Made by a program: the position numbers and the translations under genes
Part shown: one piece after another, positions 1-11,089 of the stretch
How positions within the stretch are numbered: position 1 is the first letter of the stretch
How the letters are laid out: every line of letters begins with the position of its first letter
Origin: Triatoma infestans
Lineage: Eukaryota; Arthropoda; Insecta; Hemiptera; Reduviidae
Assembly: GCA_011037195.1 (NCBI GenBank)
Contig: JAAEAF010002317.1
Location: 1 to 64,000, forward strand
DNA length: 64,000 bases
Direction of reading: 5' to 3'
The notes under the pieces: model-generated
What the model was told of the DNA's origin: nothing
Database searches by the model: none
Seen by the model: only the letters and a program-made list of their open reading frames with translations

Positions 1-418
1 AAGGAGTGGGAGTGGGAAATACGGCCATCGGATTGGACGATAGATTAAGGGGTGGGGGGTGCAAAGAAAATGGAGTCATCGATTTGGATGATAAGTGATG
101 GTGAGGGGATAAGTGGGCGTGGTTTAGCACTTGTCGAAATCGATGATCGGCCAGTGGTGGGGATAAGTGGGCGTGGTTCAAGTGTTCGTCGAGAGCTGTG
201 ATTGGTAGGTAGGGAAGTGGTGGGGGTAAGTAGGCGTGGTCAAAGTGCTCGCCCAGTTCTATAATTGGTCGTTGGAATAGGGGTGGGGGTAAGTGGGCGT
301 GGTCTAATGCCCGTCCAGTTACCGTGCTTGGGCGTGTTGGAATAGGGGGTAGGGTAATGGGCGTGGTCTAAGTGCTCGTCCCGTTTCATGATTGTCGTTG
401 GAATAGGTCGTGGTGATT
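1..418. repeat. Degenerate GC-rich tandem array (~60 bp unit)
   Basis: The block GTGGGCGTGGT followed by a variable AAGTGCTCGTC-like segment and then TTGGTCGTTGGAATAGG recurs about every 60 bases, at least five times. GC content is clearly above the surrounding AT-rich DNA. There is no convincing reading frame. It looks like the edge of a minisatellite or satellite block that continues left of the window. Confidence 0.7.
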
Positions 419-517
419 GAGAGGAGGTGGTGGGGGCAAGGCCGTAACCAAGGGCCGGGGGTGAGGGGAAAGTTGCCCCTCAAAAAGGTGCGCCAGAACC
501 GCCATTTCTATACTACT
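419..517 (+). repeat. Direct repeat copy 1 (~98 bp)
   Basis: The sequence from GAGAGGAGG through the GGCCGTAACC and GGTGCGCCAGAACCGCC blocks to TATACTACT recurs almost unchanged about 570 bases downstream. The pair could be the flanks of a small mobile unit or a duplicated part of the neighbouring tandem array. The 470 bases between the two copies hold no recognisable gene. Confidence 0.65.
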
Positions 518-985
518 TGAATTATAAATGCCACACATTTGGGATAAATCTTTGGAGCGGTTTTTTTAATTTTTTTGGAGAAAATCACGTAAACTGAAAA
601 TAATATTTAATCTGCAAATTCGCACTTCCGGTTAACCGACTTTCTACAAACATGGTATATCTTTAGACACATTTAATTCATCTTTGTATCATAGAGTTTA
701 GTAGAACTGTATGGTATTTTGAAAAAGCCATTTGGAAGCCTGAATTTAAAGAAAATTGTTGAAGTCAGTTTCGGAGAAAATTGGAAAACTTGAAGGAAAA
801 AACATTAAAATAAGGTCGCACCATTTTGAGACCTCAGTTATAATTTCAGTCGTATTTTGACCCGCAACTTCGTATCGGATGATAATCGCAATATCAGTTT
901 AAGCTACCCGCAAGTATTACTTGCTCTTACTCGTATGATGAGGTTGTGTTACGATCGTAACAAATTTTCGAAATTCGTGGGGATG

Positions 986-1085
986 GAGAGGAGGGGTGGG
1001 GTCAAGGCCGTAACCCTGGGAGCCGGGGGTGAGGGGATAGTTGCCCGTCAAAAAGGTGCGCCAGAACCGCCATTTCTATACTACT
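986..1085 (+). repeat. Direct repeat copy 2 (~98 bp)
   Basis: Second copy of the repeat at 419-517, differing by a few substitutions and short indels. A 119-codon open frame crosses it, but it shows no family resemblance and is probably chance in GC-richer DNA. Confidence 0.65.
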
Positions 1086-2824
1086 CACTACCTTGGTTCG
1101 AGTTTAGGGAACATAAACATTTACTGAAATTGTCCACTTTAGAAAGTGGCCAATGGTGTGTCAGAAGTTCGAGAATTGCAATTTCGAGAGAAAGTCGTGT
1201 GATTGTTTCACCTTAAATATTTTTCTATTGTAAATATTGTGCTACAAGTCAATAAGTCGGCAACAAGCTGTGCAATTTTTGGCACCAGTTCAAAGATATA
1301 TGGGTAGCCTTGAAATGCTGCCAAAGCAGCTCCATAGTATCTGATGCAAACTAACAACCCGCCATGGTCAGGGTGTTTGCCTGCCTAGTAACAGATTCAA
1401 TATTTCATTCATTCCTTTACACAATAGAATTACAGGGCAACTATTATCTGTATACAAAAAAGAAAATTGAAATCAGAAATAAAATGTTTAAAATATCGTA
1501 TTTAAATAAAGATAATAAGTTGGAATTAATCAATATTGTAAATATCTACTGTATGATCTCAAAAAGTGTAATTTATTATTTTTGAGCTACAGAAATAAGT
1601 CTGAATTATTAATATTTGTTATTTTGTATTTTAATAGTAATGTTTCTACTTTGTGTTTTACTTTATTGTACGTATAGCATTCTTTAGAATTACTTTCTCT
1701 TACTGCTGTAAGAGCAAGTATTGCGGTCGATTTTCGAAATTAAGTTTTTCACCGGAAATACATGTTTTGAAGTCCTCTGAATACGAAAAAATATTTTCCA
1801 GCGAATGGTGAGTCTATGTATATGTGCATGTATATGTAATCTATGAAGAAGAAAATATCTCACAACTCGTAGCTCAAATATGGTATAGTGCGACTTTACT
1901 TAATTTCACTTTACGAATTGTCTTTAAAATTGTTCTCTAAAGCAATACCGAAACTGTATATCGATCAGTATCGAAATATTTATAAGCTCGGAATAATTGC
2001 GATTCGAAGGGAACAACATATTAAGGCCGTCCAAACGCCGGAACAGTTAACGATGTAATCTGATAAAAACAAGGGAGGTGTGTTTTTTGTTAATAGTGTT
2101 AGTGTATAGACAGGTGGGGAGGCAGACGATTTAACGAATGATTGTGGCAGATTGCTCCAGTTTGGTGGAATGCGTCCACACACTGACATAATGACTGATG
2201 ACTCTAACATGCAAACCATACATCATTTTCAGGTGTTTTAAGGTCGGCAATTTGTTTCTTAATATGCTTCCCCAGTTACCTATATTTTCTAGATAGAAAT
2301 TTGTCTATTTTTAATTGTTTCTATTATAAATCATAAAAATGCAAATTTTATTCTTTTCAATTACATTATACTGTGTTTGCTGATTTGTGAACCATGAAAA
2401 CTGGAAAAAAGAAAAGTCATAATGATTCTGTAGGAATGAATCATTGGGCTGAGATCATATAATGATAGCGGGATTTGAGAGTGAACACACGAAATGGCAG
2501 TGAACTCGCAATTTATATATTTACATTTTACTGAGTAAGAGGAGAAGAGCGTATAGAGCGAGTAGAGTGCCCGAGCGGAACATAAATGATGATGGTAGGT
2601 TGGTTGTTGGTAGGTGGTGAATGTAGAATGGTGTTGCGAGACGCTCGACTGGTGATGTGATAACTTATGTATAATAAAAGAAGTTCCTCGAAAATAGAGA
2701 ATATCGTAAACAAAATGTTGTCGTAAACACACACACCATAGGTAGATGCGTGTCCTCCATTAAAATCATAATGCTGGAAGCTAACTGGATTCAATACATA
2801 CTGGACAGGAATAGAGGTCAAAAC
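1086..2824. other. Intergenic, no gene seen
   Basis: AT-rich DNA without a recognisable coding region. The only repeat noticed is one end of the interspersed CTTACTG family at about 1690-1800 (CTTTCTCTTACTG, then TTCACCGGAAATACA). Open frames here on either strand are short, of biased composition, and resemble no family. Confidence 0.5.
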
Positions 2825-2829
2825 TTGTT

Positions 2830-2945
2830 CTTACTTTCTCTTACTGCTGGCAACAACGATCGTGTCAAATTTTCAATTTCTATTTTTCACCGGAATACAC
2901 GCCTTGAGGATTCCTGAGTCCGAAAAAAGTTTTTGTTTTTTTAAA
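2830..2945 (+). repeat. CTTACTG-family repeat, one terminus
   Basis: CTTACTTTCTCTTACTG, then a TTTTCAATTTC segment, TTCACCGGAATACACG and CCTGAGTCCGAAAAAA. The same order is seen at 1690-1800, 11090-11200 and 17940-18075, and in reverse complement at 6500-6625, 12590-12690, 15560-15655, 19680-19775 and 42630-42735. Only one end is recognisable here. Confidence 0.6.
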
Positions 2946-3603
2946 TTAGTCCCTGTATGTGTATTGTGTTTGTGTGTGTGTAGTCAGCAAAACTCACCAA
3001 CGGAAAACTACAGAGTTCAATCTTGATATTTCGTTCAAGTTCTACCAGGGGACTTGACAATAAGGTTTTGATCAAGTTTCTGAATGGAGTTCAATTTTTT
3101 GCAATTTTCTCTAAAATGGCTCGAAACTGTTGTCTTTAAACTTGGTGTAAACACTACATAAATAATGAGCTACAACGTACAAATTCCGTATATCACCCTA
3201 TCTTCTATATAATGTTAATAAGAATTAAATGTGTTAGCAAATTTGCGAGGATGAAGAAAATCAGTTGACCGGAAGGTAATTTTACTGAAGCCAACGAGTT
3301 CCTTTCAACTTGGGTACTAGCATAGATATAGAACTATCTGTTCTATTTGAAACATTTTGTCGCGTTTTAGGGGAAGTTGGAGGGTCACGATCCCCCTAAT
3401 TGCCGATTTAGCTTTAGCTTCTCCCACCAGTTTTTTTTAATCTACTAAAGTCAATAAACATTTATACAAATTCCAAATATGGAAGAAAGTTGAGGAATTG
3501 CGACAGGAGGAAGTGTTACATATTTGTTTTTGTTCTACTTTCCCTCAGGGTTGGTAATAGGAGGCGTGGCGATCGTATCAAATTACATAATTAGATAAGT
3601 TTT
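2946..3603. other. Intergenic, repeat-derived
   Basis: No gene. Short stretches (for example 'accaggggacttgac', 'gccaacgagttcc') resemble the interior of the CTTACTG-family repeat, so this is probably decayed transposon interior. Confidence 0.4.
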
Positions 3604-3677
3604 GTTGTTGTGGTTGGTTCCGCAGAGCTGGAAAGCATCAGAGACATTTTCCGTGATTTCCTGCTTCTTTTTGTGGT

Positions 3678-3715
3678 CATCGTCCGGTTTCGGGCATTCG
3701 CCCATCATCAGGATG
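3678..3715 (-). ncRNA. Hammerhead-ribozyme-like motif, family A (decayed cleavage site)
   Basis: On the minus strand: CATC (stem I), CTGATGA, a one-base spacer, GGGC-GAAT-GCCC (stem II), GAAA, CCGGAC, then GATG, which closes stem I with CATC. The core CTGATGA...GAAA is intact. The expected GGTC cleavage triplet reads GGAC, so this copy should not cleave. Stem III would be loop-less and could form only between two RNAs. Confidence 0.6.
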
Positions 3716-3856
3716 TTTTTGTCAAACAGTGTAATAACATAAACTTGCACAGAGCAAATACACTCAACTGTATTTGCTCTGTGAATCAACTGTATAACTG
3801 ATTGTATCAACTTTATGTGCTCTGTGCAAGTCTGTTATTACACTGTTTGACAAAAA

Positions 3857-3895
3857 CATCCTGATGATGGGCGAATGCCCGCAACCGGTCGACGA
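3857..3895 (+). ncRNA. Hammerhead-ribozyme-like motif, family A
   Basis: CATC-CTGATGA-T-GGGC-GAAT-GCCC-GCAA-CCGGTC-GACG. Stem II (GGGC/GCCC) is perfect and the GTC triplet is present, but GAAA is mutated to GCAA and stem I has one mismatch. It is a decayed member of the same family as the inverted copy to its left. Confidence 0.55.
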
Positions 3896-3941
3896 CCACA
3901 AAAAGAAGCAGGAAATCACGGAAAATGTCTCTGATAGATAA

Positions 3942-5404
3942 CCCCACTCCACACCACTTTATTTCTTTATATATATATATAATTAAGATCAACTAAACGT
4001 TTAGTAAAAATTCCAAGTTTGTAGAATACTTGCCCCCCTCCCCATCTATTTAGATAGAGTCTACCCGCTCCAGTCCGGTTTGTTCAATCAAAAAGAAAAC
4101 TAATGCTCCATAAAGTTTGTAAGTGTAGGTACGTATGTTCCTCCCCGACCAGTCCAAAGCCAAAATCATCCCTTCACTCTGACAGTGCAGACCCCGTTTC
4201 CTCTTCTTCCTGGTAGATCGTATAAAGGCTATGTCGTGTATATATATGGAGACCAATACATACGTCCTATAAACCCTTCTCCAATAAATTTCGGGACAAC
4301 AGCTGTCTCTGACCTAAATTTTCCTATCATCTTTTTTAAGACTTGTTGTATATCCATGTTTTTAATGACCACACTCATTGGCCATCGATAACAATGAAGA
4401 TCTTTGAAGAATCCACACGAGCATGCTTGCTATCCTCGCCTCGTTCGTTACCTACATACACTGCATCTCCAGGAAATCAGAGATCTTAATAGTTCCTTCT
4501 GTGGTTCATTACTTTTACACATCTACATCTAGAACTGACTCAATCAACTCAGCAACTGCTAGAGTGACTTCTTGATAGAAAAACCAGCTCAGTGAATCCT
4601 TTGAAGGTCGACAACAGATGATGTGATTCCTTTCATAAATTGTTAATTATATTTGATGAACTCGGAAGAATTCTTAGAAGACTTTTCGTCTATTCTTATT
4701 AAATATTTGTAGTAGACCTTTAAATAGGCTGCACTTGTATGTGATGCGAAAATTTTAATTGAATTGTGGGGAAGATAAAAAAGCCGTCAAGTTCATTTCC
4801 AAGGAAAGCTAATTATACAGTTTATCATTTATATGAAATTCTTAGTAATAAAATACCTTTCCATGAAATCTTTAAAGATTTGTGGTTATTAAACTGTGGC
4901 TATCTTATTTACTACTATTTTTTTTTTTAATCGAAAATTATCTGAAAATTATTAATACGAATGAAATTGTAACTCGTACACATTTACATTTGATTATTAG
5001 AATTGGTTTTGGAATCAAAGAAAGAGTGAAAAAAATTGTTTAATACTTACAATTAGGGTAGGCCTAAAGTCGTGATCCATCTCATACAAAGAAATTTTTC
5101 CTTACAAACTATTTTAAAACAACTACTGCTAGATCTTGCATACATATGTGAATAAGTAGTAAAAGGAACATTGCTGGGAGGTTGTTTTCACTAATATTTA
5201 GGAAAAATGCAATGTTTACAAAGACATTTCTTTCTTTAAAAATAATTTTAATATAAAATAAGTTAAACCAACTGCGCTCAGAATAGTAAGTAAACAAGCA
5301 AGTTTATCCGATATAAAATCTTAGCTTTGATTGTACACCGCACTCAAGATATTTCGGTCGACTAGCCAAAGCAGATTTTGTTCTATTAACCTTGCAATAT
5401 ATGC
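3942..5404. other. Intergenic, no gene seen
   Basis: AT-rich sequence with a short TA run at 3968-3982. No open frame has recognisable similarity, and no tRNA or transposon ends were identified. Confidence 0.5.
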
Positions 5405-5408
5405 GCAC

Positions 5409-5676
5409 ATGCGCCTAAACACTCCCTCCTAAACTGATCCAAATTTCCTATGATCTGGTTTGGATGCGCCTAAACACTCCCTCCTGAACTGATCCAACTC
5501 TCCTGTGATCTGGTTTGGATGCGCATAAACACTCCCTCCTGACAACTTTCCTGTGATCTGGTTTGGATGCGCCTAAACACTCCTTGCTGACTAACTTTCC
5601 TGTGATCTGGTTTGGGTGCGCCTAAACACTCCCTCCTGAACTGATCCAACTTTCCTGAGATCTGGTTTGGAAGAAA
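5409..5676. repeat. Minisatellite, ~48-55 bp unit x 5
   Basis: Five tandem units of the form GCGCCTAAACACTCC, then CTCCTGAACTGATCCAA, then CTTTCCTGTGATCTGG and TTTGGAT. Units 1, 2 and 5 are about 55 bp; units 3 and 4 lack part of the GAACTGATCC segment and are about 48 bp. Open frames across it on the minus strand only reflect the repeat. Confidence 0.9.
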
Positions 5677-6812
5677 AAATAAACGATCTATTAAAACTTT
5701 CCCTTTTAACACATATTTTGATAAAATGAACAAAATGGATAACTCGTTGTGGTTGTGTAGAAATTAAAATTATGAAAAACCAGCAACATGTATTTGCAAA
5801 CAAAAAACAGGAAGCTCCTGTTTAAAATGACAGCATATAATTTACAAGGCAGTTACAACAGTTACAGGGGTGTATTACCCGAATAAAACTTAATTATTAC
5901 TCCCAGCAATAATCATTGCATTAGCAATCTGCAGTTTATGTGTTTTACTTTTTTTACTTCACTGCTTAATGAAAAGCCCCTTCTTAAAACCATTGAGTCA
6001 ATAGTTTACTTATAGAATGTTACCATTAGAAATGTTTAATTGTATATAATTTAATTCATTTTTTGTGACATTTATTATTACCCAGTTTAGAAATTAAGAG
6101 TTAGCCAGCTAGGCAACTAAGTTGTGACACATAAACAGCTTTTAAGCTCCGCCATTGCCAAAGCTAGAGTAGCTGTGAGGTCACTTAACTCCGCCAATAG
6201 GTTCACAAATAAGTTGCCGAACTATAACTACATAAATCTAATATAATAAACGTTCTCTTTATGCAATTTCAAGAAATTTTGTTGTATTTAAAATTCGACC
6301 ATGATTTTGTTCATTTTTCTACTATAGATCCTAATCGTGTAAATTCGCACTTCCGATTAAAATCATTTTCAAGAGAATTGCTAACAATAGACAGAAAAAA
6401 AATAGAGATTTTGCCAGAAACTTTCTGATGAAATAGTGCTATCTAAACGGGTTCCTTTCAGATTCCGGGGATTTTTCTTTTTTGAAATACTTGCACAGAC
6501 TCACACACACAGACTCACAACATTTTTTCATATTCAGCAAATCTCAAAACATATTTTTCCCCCTTGAAAACTCAAATTCGAAATTTGACACGATCCCAAT
6601 ACTTGCTCTTACCAGGAAGTAAAAAGTTAATAATTATTTGATGAACTTAAAAATAATATTATCCAAATGCAAGATTGTATCCAAATCAATAGTAATTAAT
6701 ATTTCATTTTATTAATAGTACGTCGTTCAATTAAGAATTAGTAGTTAGCTATTAAACAATAAAGCTAGCCTGTACTTCTCCTAATAAAGTGTCATCATTA
6801 ACTTTTCTGTTT
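5677..6812. other. Region downstream of the WDR82-like gene
   Basis: No gene. A CTTACTG-family repeat end in reverse orientation is at about 6500-6625 (CTCAAAACATATTTTTCC ... CTTGCTCTTACC). TTTATT at 6708-6713 is an AATAAA on the minus strand about 100 bases past the WDR82-like stop codon, and so a plausible poly(A) signal. Confidence 0.45.
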
Positions 6813-7778
6813 TTATGAATTCTGTGCAGTTTCAAAGTCTTCAGCCAGCGGTAACCAGAAGGCCATGTTTGTGCAAGCCGAGGCAAGCATCATAAATTTT
6901 GGATTAAACTGTACACAATAAACTGGGCCTGTGTGATCAGCGTTGAAGACACAAACTTTATAACCAGTGGTCGCATTCCACACGTGCACTCGACCGTCCG
7001 TTGATCCGCTGAACACAAACTGTGAATCAGGACTGAATGACCCTTCAATAGGCATACAGTAATTACTGTTCAGATGTCCAGTAAACGTTTGCAACGGCGC
7101 ACCATGAAATGCATCAATCAAATGAATAATTGATTCATTCGTGGATATTAAGAGCGATCTACCATCTGCGCTAAACTTTAACGAGGTCCAATCTCCTTCC
7201 TTCTCCACAACTTGTTCAAATGACACAAAAGGGCCCTTGTCAAATGCCCTTATATCGTACAATTTTATACCCTCTGTACTGATGCCTACCGCAAATATTA
7301 AACCTTCTGGATCGTAGGCGATTACCGGTTTTCCAGTAAACTGCAACATACTGTGATTAGTTGACGATCGTAAATCCCAAAATCTCAACGATTTATCTAA
7401 AGAGCCGGAAATGAAGGAATCCTCCGTAGGTGATACGCACAACGAGGTGACTCTCTTCGAATGGCCTGTGAAGTAGCGAATGTATTTATTATCATGCAGC
7501 GATAAATACCGTATAGAATTGTCCACCTTTGTGGAACTATGAATGGCCGTACAATTCAAACGGGTAAAATTTATCAAATCCACACCATATTTTTTACTTT
7601 GCAAAGTTTTTGTCAACGTTCCTGTTTCACAATCGTACAACACTATCTGGTCATCTTCATCACAAGATATCAGACGGTCCCCGTTTGGTGAGAAGTTCAT
7701 AGATTTTATCGTATCCGTATTTTCTCTGAACACTTTGGCCACGCGGAAAGTGCGCACTACATCGTCCACCAGTTTCAT
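6813..7778 (-). CDS. WDR82-like WD40 repeat protein (intronless)
   Basis: A 321-codon uninterrupted frame encodes a protein closely resembling WDR82 (yeast Swd2 family), the WD40 subunit that ties SET1/COMPASS H3K4 methyltransferase and the PNUTS-PP1 phosphatase complex to RNA polymerase II. Diagnostic blocks include FRVAKVFREN at the N terminus, SKKYGVDLI, IRYLSLHDNKYIRYF followed by GHSKRV, FISGSLDKSLRFWDLRS, DPEGLIFAVG, VHVWNATTGYK, and FNPKFMMLASACTNMAFWLP near the C terminus. Family length is about 313 residues, so it is full length. The Met at 7778 is preferred over the upstream Met at 7853 because MKLVDDVVRTFRVAKVF aligns with the family start; the upstream 25 residues are hydrophobic and atypical. 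The absence of introns suggests a retrogene or a naturally single-exon locus. Divergence in mid-protein blocks is compatible with a paralogue. The frame shows no breaks. Confidence 0.88.
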   Translation of the reverse strand: MKLVDDVVRTFRVAKVFRENTDTIKSMNFSPNGDRLISCDEDDQIVLYDCETGTLTKTLQSKKYGVDLINFTRLNCTAIHSSTKVDNSIRYLSLHDNKYIRYFTGHSKRVTSLCVSPTEDSFISGSLDKSLRFWDLRSSTNHSMLQFTGKPVIAYDPEGLIFAVGISTEGIKLYDIRAFDKGPFVSFEQVVEKEGDWTSLKFSADGRSLLISTNESIIHLIDAFHGAPLQTFTGHLNSNYCMPIEGSFSPDSQFVFSGSTDGRVHVWNATTGYKVCVFNADHTGPVYCVQFNPKFMMLASACTNMAFWLPLAEDFETAQNS

Positions 7779-7859
7779 GTCGGAATGTTCGATAAAAAAA
7801 ATAATCAAACTCTTATCTTTAAACAATTCTCTATTACAAACATAAATTAGCATTATATA

Positions 7860-8216
7860 TGGTAATCACATGTTTAAATAATTTATTTTGTTTACATTAA
7901 ATACAATGCGACAATATGTATGGTCAGTTTCATAATAATATCTTTCTTCGAGACCCCCAAAAAAAGTCTGGTGTGACACCTTCACAGGACTTCCTTCTCC
8001 TGCTAATATTAAATTGTATTAAACAAATCTCCTTCAAACTTTGATTTTGACCACTTCCTCCTACTGTTGGTAAGATGTCACTTTCGAAATTAAGTTCTAC
8101 TCAAGTACGTAGAGCAATTTACATATTTAAGAACGACGTTGCATAAAAATGGGGGAACTTTGGAGGCCCATAAATAATTTCAAGTGTAAGAAAAGCCATT
8201 AAAATGCTACATCATT
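7860..8216. other. Upstream region of the WDR82-like gene
   Basis: Contains the presumed 5' flank of the minus-strand gene. A degenerate CTTACTG-family fragment is near 8045-8125. No convincing promoter element was identified. Confidence 0.35.
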
Positions 8217-8286
8217 ACTATGCCAGATCAGTACTACGCCAGATCAGTACTATGCCAGATCAGTACTATGCCAGATCAGCACTATG
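8217..8286. repeat. 16-bp tandem repeat x 4
   Basis: ACTATGCCAGATCAGT is repeated four times with single-base changes (ACTACGCC in unit 2, a final C in unit 4), followed by a partial fifth unit. Confidence 0.9.
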
Positions 8287-8469
8287 TAACACAACTAAAG
8301 GAAATAAAATGAAAATTTTCTATTCCATAGTCGATAGCATTTTATTGTTCGCAGTGGAAACATAGACTTATTAAGCATTGAGTTTATTAAAAGTTATGAT
8401 ATTTTTATTCTTATTGAAACTTTTGTAACAGAAGATAAATTCCATTTTTATGAAAAATATTTTTCCGAT

Positions 8470-9650
8470 TACAGGCTTAGAGAAGGTCTTCCAGGTTTGG
8501 CAGAGCTATAGGAGGGGAGCTATTGGGTATAAGGTCTTCACTGCCAGAAAACAGTGTGCGCTTTTTTAAAACTGCTGGTAAAACTTTAATACACGTAGTA
8601 AATTATAATTATGAATCTTTATCCTTCCAGTTTATCTTAATTGAAACTCCTGGGAAGAGGACTTTCATGACTTGGCCAAGTTTCTTGAAGACAATTCTTG
8701 TTTGAACATAGTTATTGCGGGCGACCTTAATATTAGACTCTCTTCCTTACAGACTCTTCCGGATGATCTTTTTTTGGAGAATTATAAGTGTAGGCGGATG
8801 AGGAATTCTAAGGACCAGGTTTTGAATGGGAGAGGTACTAGATGTTTGGAACTGTTGGAAAATCATGATTTGGTTGTTCTGAATGGCCGTTTTCCTGGTG
8901 ATTTGGATGGTGAGTATACCTTTGTCAGTGGGCTGTTCGATAAATGACTTTTGTTGTGTACCATTAGGGCTTATTTCAATAATTGATGATTTTAAGATTA
9001 TTAACGAACAATTTTCCGACCATTTTCCAATTAACGTTTTGCAATGTACAAAATGAAAAAATAATTCCTCTACTTCCTCAATTAGTATGGGATGATAAAC
9101 GGGTATCTGCATTCAAAAGTAATCTAGATAGGATTCTTAATAATATTTCGTTAACATCTGGTAATCCGCAGGAACGGTTATGCTTACTAATAAACGCTAT
9201 CAAGCCTGCTTGTCCTACCTCTTCTTCTGATTCATCCTACATTAGGAGCCATAGAAAGAAGCCATGGTCTAATTACACATGTCTACGTGCGAGGTTCAAG
9301 TCACTTGCTCTCTTAAAATTTCCAGTTTTTGTTTTTTTTCTTCTTCTTTTGTTTTGTTCTTTTCATTTGTATATATAATTGCGATTGGTGTATTTATTTT
9401 ATTACTTATGTAGTTATTCATTTATTTATTTATTTTTGTTCAAGTTTAGGAAATATAAATTAAAACTGAATTATGCATAAAACATACATTGTTTAAGTTT
9501 TTTTTTTTCTTTTTCATTTGTATTAACGACTTCGGCTGACGGATGTTTATCCATGCCGGTAAGTACTTTGTAAATCTTTTTTTCTATATATGAATTGTCA
9601 TGTTTTAATTAATAAAGTACTATTATTATTATTATTATTATAGACTGGAC
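8470..9650 (+). pseudogene. Internally deleted LINE copy (endonuclease remnant plus 3' UTR)
   Basis: From about 8470 the plus strand encodes pieces of an APE-type endonuclease: FGRA near the start, WEEDFHDLAKFLEDN (frame interrupted by a TGA just upstream), VIAGDLNIRL with the GDxN motif, MRNSKDQVLNGRGTRCLELL and VVLNGRFPGDLDGEYTF. After a frameshift near 8945 comes the linker LLPQLVWDDKRVSAFKSNLD ending in KKPWSNYTCLRARFKSL. The same order occurs in LINE-3 at 37-38 kb. The RT domain is missing: after about 9310 the sequence passes into a T-rich 3' UTR with a conserved stem-loop (9533-9558), AATAAAG and a (TTA)n tail at 9621-9642. It is a dead, internally deleted relative of LINE-3. Confidence 0.75.
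9533..9558 (+). other. Conserved LINE 3'-UTR stem-loop
   Basis: CGGC-T-GAC-GGAT-GTTT-ATCC-A-T-GCCG. Outer stem CGGC/GCCG, 5' internal loop GAC, inner stem GGAT/ATCC, single 3' bulged A. The same plan with different paired bases occurs in three other LINE 3' UTRs in this window (31987-32011, 32659-32679, 34742-34764). Inferred to be the RNA hairpin recognised by the LINE reverse transcriptase. Confidence 0.6.
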
Positions 9651-11087
9651 TTCTGTTCGGTTTATTATTTACAGTTCAATTCAAACTTTATGATGCTCAA
9701 ACAAGAATGGATAGCATGAAATATGTCAGAATAAGGATTAAAGAAAATATTGGAAAAGCTATAAACAGGATGAAGGGGGGGGGGCACGACAAGAATAGGA
9801 AGATATAACCCCGGAAGAATTGGCGGTCGGTGCTTGAGGGATGATGAACTGGCAAGACCTTGAGCTGAAGTCGGTGCCTTGAGCTTGACAGGCAACCCTT
9901 AACAGAGAGGAAAAGGCTCTCTTGAATACAAAAAAATGTTTTTAGCGAATGGACTGTATGTGTGTGTCTGTGTGTATTTCTCTTTGCGACCATTACTATA
10001 ATCTCATAGCACAAGGACCTCCCTGTACAATTGGTTCTTTCAGCATATTTTATTACACATAATACTCCATTTGTATGCAGATAAATAAATAAGACAACGT
10101 AAAATAAGCTATATATAGTGGTACAACTAATACAAAACTATCGATATGCCGGGCTGGCTCGATAAGCAAGCTGGATAGAGCACGACGTATTTTCCTTTTC
10201 TTATATAACCCTCCTATCAGGCTATATTTGATGACGTCATTCCCTGTATTATTCATTGGAATAACAATATGTGTACATTATAAATATTATAGCTTATAGT
10301 ACATTAGTATTTCAATACTAATACATTAGTATTAGTAATGGTTCAGATATGTGCCACGATAATAATCACTCAGTTCAAGTAATATCGTGTAATTTATCTA
10401 TATTACTGATAAAATAGAAATTATGTTTTTTTTTACTATTTCAGACCTAGTAGAATGTTGTTTTAAACTGTCATTATTAGATCTTGGTCAGCTGAAGGTT
10501 TAAGTGTCTTACCAGGGGTCTCGTCACATAAGGTTTTGGTCAGCAGAAGTATCACTTCACTGAATAGTGCTTTTCAGTTTTTTACGGTTTTCTCTAAGCA
10601 TGGTATACATCCTACACACATGTCGGCCTATCAAATTCATTTGAAACACTTCTCCGGGAAAATTCAATTTAGGGAAGATCTGAGGATTTGGGTGATGTTT
10701 GTAGGCTTATCTCTAAACCGCTATTTCAGTATACTGAAGTAAACGATTCATATACAACATCAATAAGAATTGAAATGTATGCAACAGGTTAGCCGGAAGT
10801 ACCACTTTATTGAATTTTTTTCCTCGGTTTTCTGCGATGTTCTTGACAACCAATTAAAGTTCTTGATTAAAGATTTTCTTGACCAACTAATTATAGTTTT
10901 CTGCGATGTTAAAGACTCCAATATATTTCTCCAATCTTGGTATACTAACTACACATATCAATTTTGTTTGAAACTTTGTCCGAGAAAATTTATTTTACAG
11001 GGGAAAGAAGTCAAACTTCCCTTTAAAGAACCGTTTTATTACAGGTTTGCGATTATGATCTACTAAATGGAATGTGAGAATACACCC
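9651..11087. other. Intergenic, fragments of the CTTACTG-family interior
   Basis: No gene. The 10490-11060 part carries 'accaggggtctcgtc', 'cttctccgggaaaattca' and similar phrases shared with the interiors of the repeat copies at 11090-12690 and 15130-15420, so it is decayed transposon DNA. Confidence 0.45.
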
Positions 11088-11089
11088 CA

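Larger units (their letters stand above)
3604..3941. repeat. Head-to-head pair of hammerhead-carrying repeats, family A
   Basis: Two copies of one short repeat lie in inverted orientation around a centre near 3785. The left copy reads on the minus strand and ends outward in the block CTCTGCGGAACCAACCAC (seen reversed at 3613-3632). The right copy reads on the plus strand and is truncated after GTCTCTGAT. Each copy holds a hammerhead-like core (separate entries). Related copies are at 39778-39945, 41093-41280 and 52601-52790. Confidence 0.75.

Noticed and set aside
419..1085. The 98-bp direct repeats as LTRs of a small retrotransposon.
   Set aside because: No TG...CA ends, no primer-binding site or polypurine tract, and no coding sequence between them.
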